A stretch of DNA of 64,000 nucleotides from Heterocephalus glaber (lineage: Eukaryota > Chordata > Mammalia > Rodentia > Bathyergidae), in the NCBI RefSeq assembly GCF_000247695.1, contig NW_004624748.1:2981463-3045462 (forward strand). Direction: 5' to 3'. Positions 23,442 through 35,167 of the stretch are shown here, piece after piece. The notes beneath the pieces were generated by a model, which was not told the origin of the DNA, did no database searches, and saw only the letters and a list, made by a program, of their open reading frames with translations. Made by a program: the position numbers and the translations under genes. The stretch's first letter is position 1. Each line of letters starts with the position of its first letter.

Positions 23442-25605
23442 AAAATACTTTTTCTTATTGCAGCACAGTCAAACCTATGCTTTAAAGACAGATTTAAGAC
23501 TTGATATTTAATTTTTTTCTTTACAGAAAGTCCACTTTGTTATCTTTCACTGACTGCTCAAGGGGCTTTCTCCTGCCTGTGGATGGGGCCAGGATTCATG
23601 CTCCTGGCTGGGAGCAGAGGGAGGCCAGGCCCTTCCTTCCTAGTGGAAGTGGGTTGGTGGTAGCAATGTAGTCAAAGAAAACAACATTGTCCAGACCTCC
23701 TTGGGATAAATATGTGACAAGATCTGGCCAAAAGGGATAAGAGTAATTATTGGCAAAACTCCTTAAAAAATTGGGATGTTCCAGCTTGCGGGTGCCTTTT
23801 GACCTTCCTTTTTCTTTCTTCCAGCTGAGAATAAGGATGTGATGCCTGTGATAGAGACAATCATACTATAACTCTGAGGTAACCCTGAGGATGGAAGCCA
23901 AAAGTTGAGAATGATGTAGATGATTGGAGGAGCTTCTATATCAGACATACACATATAGCCTCCTCTGGACCTTTTTTTATGATAGATAAAAACCAAATCT
24001 TTCTTGTTTAATCAGTGTTTTCCTTACACACACACACTCTTACCAAGAGGCCCCATCACCAAAGAGTGAGGCAGAAACACAGCTACCAAATATTTAAAGT
24101 GAAAAGGAAGAGCAACAGCAGGGCATTGATCCCAACTGCACTAAGAGAAATTTCAACTCAGAGACTGCAATTAAAATAACGGAGAGGAAAACATCCCAAA
24201 CTAAATTGCCAGTTTTGCTTCCTAGAGAGGTGCTTTGTTGTGACCCAGAGGACTGATTTGAGAGCTACAAATTATGCAAAGCTTCAGGCAAGTCTTTTAG
24301 AAAAATAATTCTTAAAGAAATGTAGCCTCTGGGCCAAACAGTGGAATGAAAATGGTGTCACAGAGAGACAGAGAGTTCAAGGCTGTCTCTGGTTTGAGGA
24401 ATTAGAGCTTCAGGGAATAAGCGCAAGTCATTGGTGCATTATTCTCATGATTACTAATGGATCTTTATAACTAAGGGGCAATGTTGGGTCTCTGGGTGGC
24501 TGAAATGATCAGAAATTGCTCACTGCAGTTATTCTAATAACTAAATATAATTTGACACTAAATTACAATTCCAGATATTTCCCCGCAGCTCCTCATTGCA
24601 AAGGGAAACTAAGCCAGTACATCAATAAATAGAATAATCCAATTAAGCGTCTCTCCATTTGGGAACCATTTAGCATTGAGAGTTTAACAGGACAGTGAGA
24701 TAATACAGAACAACTCAGTATTTAATGATTTAAAAATCAGGACTCTTATTGTAAGATGATTATTTTTTGTTATTTGAAAATAAGTGTCATTCAGTCTGAA
24801 TGGCTTTGATGTAGTGATTTAAACCAAGATAAATTCTTTCTAGACAAAAGGCATCATTTCTCAGGAATATACTTGTACGTTAATATTAAATATAAGTACC
24901 TTGTTATGTTCAAAGCATCTTTATAAACACATTCCCAATCACTTTTTACCACATATAATGATCACCAGTAAGCCAGGAATTACAAATACAGAAAAATGGA
25001 TTGATAAAGATGTCCACATTCCTTTTAGCTATATTTAAGGGGAGAAATGGTAGCTAAATTGCCTCATTATAGCCTATGTTGGGGTTGCTGTTAACACACT
25101 TAGCAGGATTTTGTCAGAGATGGGCATGTCCTCTACAATGGGAGGGGATGATATTTGCTTGCAGAAGCAGAAAAACAAGGGAAGCCCCCCCTACACCCCC
25201 CCGACCATTTGTTTGAGCTGTATCATGGAAATTGCAGCTGTGTTCTGAGCTTTCTGTTAGCAGGAATTAGAGAGATATTCAAAGAAGAAGTTAATAAGTT
25301 CTTGGAGAAGGTGTTCCTAAAAGTTTCTATAAGAAGCTGATAAAGCCTAGGATACATCTCTCAGGCTAAATTTTTTCAGGAAAGAAGTGGCATATCTCAT
25401 ACTCAAATCAGGGTACAATCAAACTCTCCAGGAAAAGCCTCTAGGCCCAGAGTTAGAGGTTCCTGTGATGTTTTTCTTGCAAGGATTCCTCTGATGATTC
25501 CTGTGTACGTACTATTAAAGCATGTGCTACATAGATGGCCTCCATGGTACTGGTCCCTAGTGAGACCGTTACAACAAAGTTTAAGTACATTTAAAAGATA
25601 CTTAC

Positions 25606-25637
25606 TACTGGTAGATGACAGGTGGCTGTAGTCTGAC
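25606..25637 (-). CDS. FAM124A: FAM124A coding exon 2 (32-nt microexon, SDYSHLSSTS)
   Basis: The minus-strand exon is bounded by TTTTGTGTTTCAG on its 5' side and by GTAAGTATC on its 3' side. Its first base completes Gly22 with the GG of exon 1, ten codons give Ser23-Ser32 (SDYSHLSSTS), and the last base A joins GT of exon 3 to make Ser33. The peptide GGSDYSHLSSTSSEL across both junctions matches human FAM124A as I recall it. The segment is Ser/Thr-rich and likely a disordered linker before the folded domain. With a length of 32 it is not a multiple of three, so its inclusion sets the frame. The donor has a GTAGTAAGT context, so a 3-nt upstream alternative donor is possible. Confidence 0.93.
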
Positions 25638-26290
25638 CTGAAACACAAAACCCCAGTATTAGCAAGATTTGTATATCATTTTTCTTCATCCAAATGATTT
25701 ATTCAACTAGAAGTTTTAAAATAGAAGTTTAAAAGTCAGTGGTGAGTACAACAGCAGGGCCTGTTTGCTCTGTCCTCATGGACAATGGCCAAAGTATTGG
25801 GGCAGCTCAGAGACACACCAAATGAGAAAACTTTTTCCTCTTCCACAAAAGCAGGGCTGCAGGGAGCAGCATAATGGCCACTTCCTCTGCCAAGGAACTT
25901 GAGGAATGGTTCTCAAATCTTTCAAACCGAGTCACTAATTTTTTTTCTAATAGGGAACAATTAATTACAAACCACCCATTGAGAAGCATCACCTGTCACA
26001 GCCCTACTTCAAAACATTTCTTCTGGAACCTGTAAACAAAGCTGTCTTAACTTCAAAAGCACCAGAAATGGAAAGATCATAAATGCTCAGAGGGGAGACC
26101 TTGAGAAGTCAGCTCAAGCCAGAGGGGCTGCAACCCCCACCCCACCCACGCACCCTCTGTGTTCTCACCCAGTCAGAGCCACAGCACCCAAGAGAAGGCG
26201 GTGGTGGGCACAGGGCTGCCCCTAAGACCCTGTGCTCCTCTCTAATGGGGGCTACAGCTGATCTCCCTTCTCCCCTTTCTCTCTCTGTAG

Positions 26291-26411
26291 TTTTTTTTTC
26301 TTTCCCGAGACCAGCCTCCTTATGTTGCCCAGGCTGGTCATGATCTCCTGGGCCTCCTGACTCAGGTGCCAAGTAGCTAGGACTATAGATGCAAGCCATG
26401 GTGCCCGGCTT
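26291..26411 (-). mobile_element. B1 SINE (antisense)
   Basis: T-run, CCCGAGACCAGCCTCCTTATG, TTGCCCAGGCTGGTCATGATC, AAGTAGCTAGGACTATAG and CATGGTGCCCGGC: the reverse complement of a 7SL-derived B1. Confidence 0.9.
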
Positions 26412-28339
26412 TCTTGTAATTTTTGTTTTCTGCAAGTCACCTGTATTATGCTTATGATGGAAATGGAAAAAATAAAAGTATATTTAAGTCTTACCATTTA
26501 ACTGGTAATGTCACCAATTAAAAACCATAGTGCAAACAAAAATTATGCCTGAATTTGAAAGCAAAACTTATAAAGGTATTTTAGGATTTGGGGTCTTTCA
26601 CATGGGCTCTGTGAGACCCCTGATGGGATTCAGGAGACTTCCAAGTTTGATGGCAAATTTTCAAGTGGCTATTTTTCCGGAAGAAAGGTCCAAAGTTTTT
26701 AACAGATCCATGACTCCCCAAAGGTAAAACCACTGCAAATGAGCACCCTTGAAATGTTTGCACACCTCATGAGTGAATGTCTCTTTGCTGAATTAGCACA
26801 GTATTGTCAGAGGGGATAGAGAGAACCTGGGCCACCAGGGCATCCACCTTTAGGTGTGGCTGGCCATCAGGGAGCCCAAAGGCACTGTGATATTTTAACA
26901 GATTTCAGTTCCACTGAGAAGAAATCCTGCTGAATATCAGAGGCGTGATGTGGGCTGTGATATGGGAGGGAAAAGGCAAGGTTAGGTCTCCGGTGAAAGA
27001 ACTCATTAGGATTTTAGACTGAAACACCAGTGAAGGCACTGAGCTAAGAGAATGGGCCTCTGGCCAAAGGCCTGCCTTGCTAATCTCTGATGAGTTTCTG
27101 CCCTACTTGCAGGGCTGCTAAGAATTCTTTCTCTGGCAACAAATTTGGTGTAAAAGCTATTTATTTTCTTTCCTACCGGTGTTCCAAAGTAATTCTCAGT
27201 AGGAAATTAATCACTTGAGCGTGTAAAGATTTATTCTGCCTGCTAGTGAGGGGATGTAGTTATGCAAATAAACTGGTTAATTATATTTAATTTTATAGCT
27301 ATATACTCCTTTTATTTTCTTAGTCTCATGTTGCCTTTCTTGACTCATCCAATTTTCACTACATTGAGCTTCTTACCACATTAATAAATACATATAAAAC
27401 TTAAAAAAAAATCATAAGAAGCATAGCTCTTACTTGTTAAAATAATGTGCATTGCTCAAACCAAATGATTTATTGGTAGTGGAACCAAATGGAACAAAAA
27501 CAGCATGTGGTTTTCTTTTTCAAATGAAATATTTTAGTAGTCAAAGAATCATTAAATTTTAAAACTGGAAAAAATAACAACTAACACTTGCATACCCTTT
27601 TTTACTTTATAAACTGCATTTGCACATATCCAATTCAATTTTTATTTTACTAACTGGAAAATTAAAGTGATACTATTTGTAAGGAGACCAGGAGGTGAGG
27701 AATGATAAGGGTTTGGACTCTGCAGGGTAGGTAGCAAGGAATGAGTTATAAAATAGGATGGATCAGCCAGGGCATGGTGACACATAGCTAACGGAAGTGA
27801 AAGAATCAGCACCATTCTATAACTCAGGATTTGTAGCCCCAGTACTGGCACATTGAATTCATTCTGGAACCAAGCAGGGCATAAATAAACTTTAGGACAA
27901 TACTTAGAAATGTAACTATATAAAAATGCAGTGAATGCTCAGCAAGCATGCATGGTGGTAGATGTAACACCAACATAATTCCATTACAAAATGATCATCT
28001 TAAAATGCCCAGACTTTAAAAAGATTGCATGACTATCGAAATAAAACTTATAATAAGAACATGCAATATTACTACTTCTCTTATATTAAAAAAATGTGTC
28101 AGCCTTTTCAGCTAGAATTTTCTAACTACTCCTGAAGCAGATGGGATTCACATATGCAGGCATTTTAAAGATCTGCACACAGATGGATATGTATGTAGAA
28201 TCAAATTTATATTGGGAACACGGTTTGGGAATCTTAAAGTACAATGGTAGCGTTTTAGGACAGGTGCTAGCATAACAAATGCCCCTCCATGAATTCTCCC
28301 AAATCTTTTGTAACAAAAAGGCACTGACTGGGTTAGGCC

Positions 28340-28640
28340 TGTTAACTGGTCAGTCTTCAATAGTCCCTCTCCTCTGCTCCAACTCCTTCTCCAGACAGCA
28401 GCCAATATTTGCAAAGCACAAATCTGATCATGTCTCTCTCTGGATGAGATTCAAGCTTGCTACTTGAAACACAAACCCCTCTCTCCACAATGGATGGTCT
28501 CTGCCCAGCTCTGCAGCTCAGTTTCCATCCCTGTCCACTGTGGAAAGAGAAGTCAAACAGAAAAAAACTCACCTGAAAACCTGTGTTGCTTTCCAGACTC
28601 TAGTCCTAAGTTTATGCAATTTGTGCACAGTTGCCATAAT
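28340..28640 (+). repeat. L2 LINE relic (late ORF2)
   Basis: CCAACTCCTTCTCCAGACAGC, AGCCAATATTTGCAAAGCAC and AAATCTGATCATGTCTCTCTC match the L2 segment 'ccattctccacacagcagccagagtgatc ... aaatctgatcatgtcactcc'. No usable frame remains. Confidence 0.6.
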
Positions 28641-28679
28641 AATGGAGATTCAATTCTGAACTGCTCTTTTCCCTTAACG

Positions 28680-28920
28680 TCATTCCAGCATGCTACTACA
28701 TAGCTCCTTAAGTATCATTTAGGTAGAATTTACTCAACCATTTCCCTTTTGTTAGCTTATGATTGCTCCTGATTGTTCACTTTTACAAAGCACAAGGCAA
28801 TGATATTTAGAAATATAGCTTTACATTTATTTTCTTGTTCTTAGAAAAATCACCATGAGTGGGAATATAGACTGAGTTGAGGTACGAACATTTTTATAGC
28901 TCTTAAAATATATCCCAAGT
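28680..28920 (-). repeat. Old LINE-1 relic (antisense)
   Basis: CATGCTACTACATAGCTCC, TCAACCATTTCCCTTTTG, TGATTGCTCCTGATTG and ATCACCATGAGTGGGAATATAG follow the antisense late-ORF2 pattern of old L1s (…tatttaaccattcccctattg … attcctagaagtggaattgctgg…). Diverged, limits approximate. Confidence 0.5.
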
Positions 28921-29226
28921 AATCCTAACAGGTTATTTCCTGGAGATATTGCCAATGAAAGAAAAATTATAAAACTTCAGAAAATTTTGTGCATGAACAG
29001 ATTAAAATAATTTCAAAAAAGAACCAGATATATGACCAGGGGTCTCCGGAGGAGTTTTTAAAGCCCAGTTTCCTTTGAGAAGGGAGGAACAGCAGTTTGG
29101 TACCCAGCCTTGAGATGTATATTTACTGGTCTCAAATTATAAGAATTTACCCAGCTGACTCTGCATATGACATTAAGCCTAAAGCATGAAAGGTGAATCC
29201 ATGAATTTTAGGATGCAAAATTTTTG

Positions 29227-29301
29227 TTTCACTTTGTTTTGGTGCTAGGGACTGAACTCAGGACTTTGTGCTTGCCAGGCAGGTGCTGTGGCACTGTGGC
29301 C
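29227..29301 (-). mobile_element. ID SINE (antisense) with 18-bp target duplication
   Basis: TTTGGTGCTAGGGACTGAACT, CAGGACTTTGTGCTTGCCAGG and CAGGTGCTGTGGCACTG is an antisense ID lacking its last few bases. TAGGATGCAAAATTTTTG is repeated exactly at 29209-29226 and 29302-29319 and borders the element on both sides. Confidence 0.92.
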
Positions 29302-30534
29302 TAGGATGCAAAATTTTTGAACACATGACATACAGGAGCAGAATAATACAAGGCTTATATATCATCATACACTGGACACATATAAAAATACATTTCCAAA
29401 TGCTGTATTTATTTAATATCTGTGTCAATAATAAAAAAAGTTAAGAGTGGACCCTTGACTGTATTTTAATGATAGATGTAGAGGTTATATATAAAGGCAT
29501 TCTGTACTTAAGATAGCTTAGCACTGTTAGCTACCTACTTGCCAATTTATACATACATTAATTTTATAAAAATAAAATAATTTTCAAAGTATCTTCTGAA
29601 ACTATTTTTTCCAGGAAAACCGTAGCATAAAAATTTGATCTTGGCATTTCGGTAAAAGTGGTCCTGACATTTCTGCAAAACATCAGCATGATATATCACA
29701 GACCTTGTCTGCTAACTTTCAGTGCACTGAATGCCATGGTAACTTGGAGTTAACTAGCTACACTTGAATACAAAGTTAATAGAGTATTATAGACAGTCTT
29801 GTCTTCTATGCAAGATTTTCCCTTTTATTTTTTAAAACCTGTTCCACTTTTATATTTATTGCACGTATTCTCTGTCACCCACTTGTTTAAACTCTCAACC
29901 CATAGATTTTTTTAATCACTTAAGCCACAATGAAGTATCAGCTGAAGGTCACCCAAAGATACAGGGCAGGCTGTAACCTTGGCATGGGTCAGAAGTTCAG
30001 TGATTGCTGACACAGAAGTGGAAATTCAATAATGCCAGGCCAACCTTTTTAATGAAAATAATACATCAGGTATAATCATATGTAAAAGAGTGACCTAGAG
30101 AACAAATCTTGCAGATATCACTAAAGAAACAGTCATTATAAAGTATGGGCTTTTATTTGGATTTATAAGGGCCCACCTGCCTTTCCATTAAGAGGTCTGT
30201 TTCTTAAGCTAGTTTACCACTGTCAGCAGCTGACTTGCTAGTTTTTTCTAACAGAAACTACACAGAAGCACAAGGCCTGCTTTCAAGAGGACTAGGGAAA
30301 TGGGAGCTTCAAAATGACATCAGTTGTCAATACGAATACTTGTTTGCTTTTAGTCTTGGGCTATAGTAGATCAGACAGCAAAGGCAGTATTTCAAGCAAA
30401 AGAAAATGTCTGATCAGAAAACAAAAATTAATTAACAGACATCAAAGGGCTTCTTACAAGACAAAGTCACTAGGAAGGAAACCCACTGGAGACCCAGGAT
30501 TTAATTGAGGTCACTAAAGAGCCATGTGCCCTCT

Positions 30535-30650
30535 AGGTCCCCATTTCCTCACCTGTAAAATAATAACTAATATCCTGATGCAGACCTTATAGCCTATAGG
30601 ATGTCTTGAATAGTGATTAAATTGCTTAAGTTATTTAAAAGCATCTGGAC
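30535..30650 (-). repeat. MIR SINE relic (antisense)
   Basis: CCCCATTTCCTCACCTGTAA, AATAATAACTAATATCCTG and AGTGATTAAATTGCTTAAG fit the reverse complement of MIR. Confidence 0.7.
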
Positions 30651-30764
30651 ATCTAATATGATAAGTATAAAGAACACACAAGGTCTTGGGGTCACTGTTT
30701 TTTATTATTTAAAACTATCATTTGGAGTGTTCTATGTAACAGTAACAATGATATGATGAGAAAT

Positions 30765-30985
30765 AATGGACTGAGATTGATTTATGTCAGGTACTGTTCT
30801 AGGGGCTTTGAATGCACACTTGTTTAATCCTCACAACAACCCTATGATGGTGGTATTGCCATCATTCCCACTGTTCAGAGAGGAAAACTGAGGACAAAGA
30901 GAGATTAAGTTCCACAGCTCATAGTTCTACAATTCCTAAATGGAGGAGCCAGAATCTGAATGCAGGCAGGCTGGTTCTTATGGCT
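30765..30985 (+). repeat. MIR SINE relic, near full length
   Basis: TCAGGTACTGTTCTAGGGGC, TTGTTTAATCCTCACAACAAC, CCTATGATGGTGGTATTGCC, GAGGAAAACTGAGGACAAAG and GGAGCCAGAATCTGAATGCAG match MIR in order with little divergence. Confidence 0.92.
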
Positions 30986-31379
30986 GAACTTTCAGAGTGA
31001 TCAGGACAGGTTGCTCACTACCAGTGGGACTCACATCTGATAGAAAACAGAATAATCAGTTTAAGCATTACCCTAAAATCCCTTGATTCTCTGCTTTGTT
31101 CACACTCATCTAGCAACAATCCCTCCTCCCCCTATCTGTGATGATCCCAACCATGCCCACCTTTCTGCCTGTCCCTAGGTCCCTGGGTTGTTTAGTAGTG
31201 CTGCAGGAAAATAGGTAGCAAATTGACTCCTATCTCTGTAAATACATAATCATTCATCTTAACTGGCTCTCACCAAAACACCCAAACAATATTTCCAATC
31301 TCCATTCTCCTGGGCAGGGGTTTCAATCACACCCACTGACAACCCCATCTCCCCTTCCTTACCTCTTGTAAGAGTTAGG

Positions 31380-31970
31380 TCCCCTTCCTACCCAAAGCTC
31401 ATCCATCCACATGTGGTGTGAAGTCCATCTGCCTCCACTTCTCAGAAAGCTGACATGGTGCATGATCACCTTTTCTCCTATGTCTTTATCCTTTCCCTTT
31501 TCACAGTCCTTTCAGGAGTGCTGTCCAACTAGCCCGCATGTTAAGGAACTCCTTCTCTAACTCTCGCTTCTAGTTTCTGGCTTCTGCCTCTGTGCCCTCC
31601 TCTGTTCCAAACAAATGGTTCTTGCTGTCACCTCTGCCTCAACTTCTACACCCTTCTGAGTCACTCTAATCTGGCTTCTGCCTCCACTACCCACTGTTAA
31701 ATATTCACTTCAGGGTCTCCATTAATAAAAGGACACTTTATATTCCTCATCTCAGTTTCTCAGTAGCACAGCTGATTTCTCCTTTCTTTTTCCAAATTTC
31801 AAACTTTCCTTGGTTTTAGTATATCACATTATCCTTCTTTGATTCCATGCAGACTCTTTCTCAGGTTCCTTTATCAGCTCAGCCTCTTTTACCTGACATT
31901 TAAATGTTTGGGTTTTTTTCTGACATTTAAATGTTGTGGCTTCTCAAGGCTGGTTCTAAAGACTACCGGC
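31380..31970 (+). repeat. L2 LINE relic (ORF2)
   Basis: CTTCTGAGTCACTCTAATC, TGGCTTCTGCCTCCACTAC, CTCATCTCAGTTTCTCAGTAG, CACAGCTGATTTCTCC and TTCTCAGGTTCCTTTATCAGC parallel the L2 ORF2 region 'tctggcttctgccccc ... acttgacctctcagcagcatttgac ... cagtctcctttgctgg'. A 16-bp direct repeat, CTGACATTTAAATGTT, occurs near the end. Left limit approximate. Confidence 0.65.
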
Positions 31971-32399
31971 TGCTCAGTTGCTGAAGGAGTCAATGAGCCA
32001 ATGAAATGCATAAAGGTTTAGGATAGTCAGTGGTACATAGTAAATGCTAAATTACCTTTGTTTGATTTAATCTCTCTCAGGCTTCAAAAGCCATGTTTAG
32101 GTAGACACTCTCAAAGGTGATGTCACCATACAGACCTCCACACTGAGTGCCAAAGCTATACCTCACTGCAGACTCATCATCTTTACTGAGATGCCTCTCA
32201 AAACTTCAAGATACATACTACAAATGAAACATCTTATACTCTGCCCAAACTTGATTTGGAAGGGGTCAGAGGCTACTTTGAGAATCTGATAAGTTCTCTT
32301 CTCATAAAAATTTATGAAGTGCATTATTTTGCATACAACTTGACACAATTCATGGACCCCAAGTTAAGGGTCATTACCTTAGTGCACATGTCACTTGAG

Positions 32400-32670
32400 C
32401 TTGTTCTTGAAAGGACAGAGTTTCACCTAGTGGACAGGCATGCCAGGTGGAAACAGCAGGGCAGCTTGATAAAGGCAAGGCAGCAGGAAAACCTGCTGCA
32501 TGTGGCTAGGTGCAGGGTGAAGAGAAGGACATGTGCAGAAACAGGGTCAGAGAGAAAAAGGAGGGACTCCATAACTCCAGGGCTTATAGACATGTTAAAC
32601 TCTTGCATTTGATAGGTGACAGAGCCATAAAGTTTGGAAAGGAGAGACATGATCAGATTTATGTTTAAAA
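32400..32670 (-). repeat. L2 LINE relic (antisense)
   Basis: GAAACAGCAGGGCAGC, CTGCATGTGGCTAGG and GAGAGACATGATCAGATTTATG match antisense L2 ('ggaaacagcaagtgcaaagg ... aggggagtgacatgatctgatttatg'). Confidence 0.65.
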
Positions 32671-32679
32671 AATAATAAT

Positions 32680-32725
32680 TATAGCAAACATTTATTAAGT
32701 GCTTTCTCTGTGTTTTATATTCAGT
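32680..32725 (+). repeat. MIR fragment
   Basis: AGCAAACATTTATTAAGTGC and TTTCTCTGTGTTTTATATTC look like a 5' MIR fragment just outside the L1 insertion at 32758. Confidence 0.5.
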
Positions 32726-32757
32726 GCCTATGGGTTGGCATCTAAAAGCTGGAGATG

Positions 32758-33241
32758 AGATGCGGTTTTTTTTTTATAAAATGGAGTACTACTCAGCCAT
32801 AAATAACGAGAAACTAGAGACATTTATAGCTAAATGGATGCATATTGAGGCCATACTCCTAAGTGAAATAAATAGGACACACATGTGTAAATACCGAATA
32901 GTTTCTCTGGTGTGAGATATTGAAACTGTAAATAAGGATTAAAATGATTAAAACAAATAATTGATAATTTGAAATAGGACGAAAAGGTTCAAAGGGGTAG
33001 GGGTAGTGGGAGGGGCAGGGGAAAGGAAAGAAGGGAAAGGAAAAATTATAAGAAAAGGAAAAAATGGAAACAAAGTCTTTGTAAATAGGGAAGGGTGGAG
33101 GGGGTGAAGGGAGGACAGGGAATGGGAAAAAAGTAAGAACAAAGATACATCATGTAAAGGTACAAGTTCCCAATGATGAATGTAAATGTATTGTATACCT
33201 AAAATGTACCAATAAAAGAATTTAAGCAAAAAAAAAAGAAA
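32758..33241 (+). mobile_element. L1 3' end, copy A (sense)
   Basis: A 5'-truncated L1 holding the last ORF2 codons (ATAAAATGGAGTACTACTCAG ... AAATAAATAGGACACACATG) and the G/A-rich 3' UTR. It ends with CCAATAAAAGAATTTAAGC and an A-rich tail. Its 3' UTR is shared by the copies at 41745, 49371, 62427 and 63761, so all belong to one lineage. AAAAGCTGGAGATG occurs at 32744-32757 and 33242-33255 and is the target-site duplication. Gene-dead fragment in FAM124A intron 1. Confidence 0.95.
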
Positions 33242-33820
33242 AAAAGCTGGAGATGGGAAGGGGGTGGGGCAAGCTCCAGAAAAGTGAGGAAACCATGAAT
33301 AGCTTTTCTGATAACTAAAGTAAAATTCAAGGACCATATGAATGCATGACAAATACAAGAATAATGAGCAAGTATTGAAACTATTTTATTTAAACGCATG
33401 CCATTTTACCTTTATTTTAGCTTAAGGATGCTAGTGATGGAATCAGAAAATTTTTAAACAACTCTGTCCTGTTACTGTCACACATTTTAGGGAGAGAGGC
33501 AGAGAACAGAAGCTCTGGAGTTACCATGCTTGGCCAGCCCCTCCCCCAAGCCCTGGTGGCTGTCATGCTGATGCTTGGTTCCTGGGGTGATGTCCCCCAG
33601 GATCAGGGCTTCCTTTTCTTCTCCAAGAAAGAGTCCTTGAAAAAAATCTGTTTTAGGCAAGTTCTACAAATTGAAAGTGAATGGACTAGTGATCATCTTA
33701 TCAATTCAGCTACAAAGGAGCTACTGAGTAATTTTGAGTGTTTCTTTTGTCCATGATCCAGCTAACTAGAGGCAAAAGGGGGGAAAAAAAGCTAACAGTC
33801 TTCACGTAAAGTTGATAAAT

Positions 33821-33897
33821 GCTGGAGGTGTAGCTCAGTGATAGAACACTTGTCTAGCATACACAAGCCCTGGGTTTGGTCCCCAGCACAAATAAAT
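33821..33897 (+). mobile_element. ID SINE (sense)
   Basis: GCTGGAGGTGTAGCTCAGTG (A box region), TTGTCTAGCATACACAAGCC, GGGTTTGGTCCCCAGCAC (B box) and an AAATAAATAAA tail. AAAGTTGATAAATG at 33808-33821 and 33898-33911 is the target duplication. Its core is closer to the ancestral ID than the GGTACCAGGG copies. Confidence 0.93.
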
Positions 33898-35136
33898 AAA
33901 GTTGATAAATGGCACATGTACAAAGTGTGGGAACAGGCAAGGAAGTTCAGTATTTGGAATCAGGTTACTCCAGCATAAGTCCAAATCTCAAAGTTGGATA
34001 ACAGAAAAATCTCATTGCAGGATATATGTAAAGACCCAGATTTTGGCCAGGAATGGTGGTGGAGGGTGCCAGGAAGGGTGGGTTGGGGGGCAGGAAGGGA
34101 GGGCAGTGTGTGGGGTCTTTCTGGGGGTCAGGTCAGAATTCTGTCTCCATTCTGGGCCTGGACTCTTCCTGTCGGCACAGGTCGCCAAATCCTGACATTA
34201 GCTTCAACCTCCCTCCTCTTCCAGGAATGAGTCCTTCTGTAGTCCGGCCAGCTCCTGCCTTCTTGCAGGGTCACTCCAGATAGGAAAAGACACCCTTCCC
34301 TCCTGGGGCAGCAACCATATCCTGGATATGGTGCTGACTCCGCACAGGAAAATCCTCTAGCGATAGGCGCTGGGTGAAAGCGTTTACAAGGACATTCATC
34401 TCCAAAAAGACACGCAGTCTTTTGTCCCACTCAGGAAAACTGTTGTTGGAGAGGGCTGTCTCCAAAGGTCTGAGCTAATTGCTGAGCTCGCTGAAGCGAA
34501 TAGGACATTTTTTAAATAAGCAGAGCCCGACCTCAGCGCCCTCTCCATCCGAAGGGTGCCCAAGGCACGAGGTCCCAGCCAGGACAGGTGCGCTGAGAGT
34601 CAGAAGTTCTGCGGGGCTCGAGAAGTTGAGAAGCCGAGAAGCGGCATCAGTGGCTCAGAATAAAGCCCCACAGTGCAGCATAAAGTGAGCAGAGCCATCC
34701 TTTGAGAGTTCTAGGAGACTTTTCGGTGCCAAGCGTCCCACCCTGTCTTTCTGCTCTCGAAACTCCAGGGCTGGCCTCCAAGGGGTCCGGAGTCGAGGGA
34801 GGAAAGTCCCCGCGGAGGCGGACACAAGCGCAGGAACATCTCTAGTTTCTGACAGGGACGATAAGGGGGCCCTGCGCTGGCCTGGAGCTCACCTGATGCC
34901 TGAGGGCAAGAGGAACCGGGTGGGATTACCCAGAACCTCGACCCCGCTCCCAGTGTGGCCCGCCCTCCGCGGGGGCCGTTCCGGACCACGCGGCGGTGGC
35001 CCCGTAGCTAGCCCGGAGCAAGCGGGCCCCACCTCTCCGTTTCCTAGGGGTCAAGGCCGAGGGGACCCCCTGTGCCCAGGCTCCGCCATGGAGGCACCAC
35101 CCGACCTGGAGAGCGCCCCCCGCTCGCCTCTGGCCA

Positions 35137-35167
35137 GGCCTGGCCCGGCCCGGCCCGGCCCGGCCCC
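35137..35167 (-). repeat. (GGGCC)n array next to the exon 1 donor
   Basis: On the plus strand about five CCCGG/GGCCC units. On the transcribed minus strand it reads as GGGCC repeats starting some 12 nt after the exon 1 donor. The G-triplets could promote donor recognition or fold into a G-rich structure (inference). Confidence 0.85.

Larger units (their letters stand above)
6340..25605 (-). other. FAM124A: FAM124A intron 2 (19.3 kb)
   Basis: GT-AG intron between the 32-nt exon 2 and exon 3. On the minus strand it starts GTAAGTATC (a strong donor) and ends CATGCCTTCAG (an acceptor with a weak, purine-interrupted pyrimidine tract). Recognisable repeats are listed separately. I see nothing identifiable in 6400-7580, 10710-12030, 12955-13850, 13920-16520, 17940-18965, 19735-22020, 22530-23210 or 23445-25600. 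One weak MIR-like match near 24890-25010 is not listed. Small open frames in these stretches lack splice context and family signature. Confidence 0.85.

Noticed and set aside
27768..27860. Possible B1 fragment (CAGCCAGGGCATGGTGACACA)
   Set aside because: Only the first 20 or so bases resemble B1. The rest does not follow the consensus.
32758..32780. Extra T-run at the 5' junction of L1 copy A as a sign of unusual priming
   Set aside because: Copies B and C have a comparable T-run at the same place in the element, so it belongs to the L1 itself.
33821..33897. Functional tRNA-Ala gene
   Set aside because: The A/B-box segment is an ID SINE with A-rich tail and target duplication. It lacks a cloverleaf-consistent acceptor stem.
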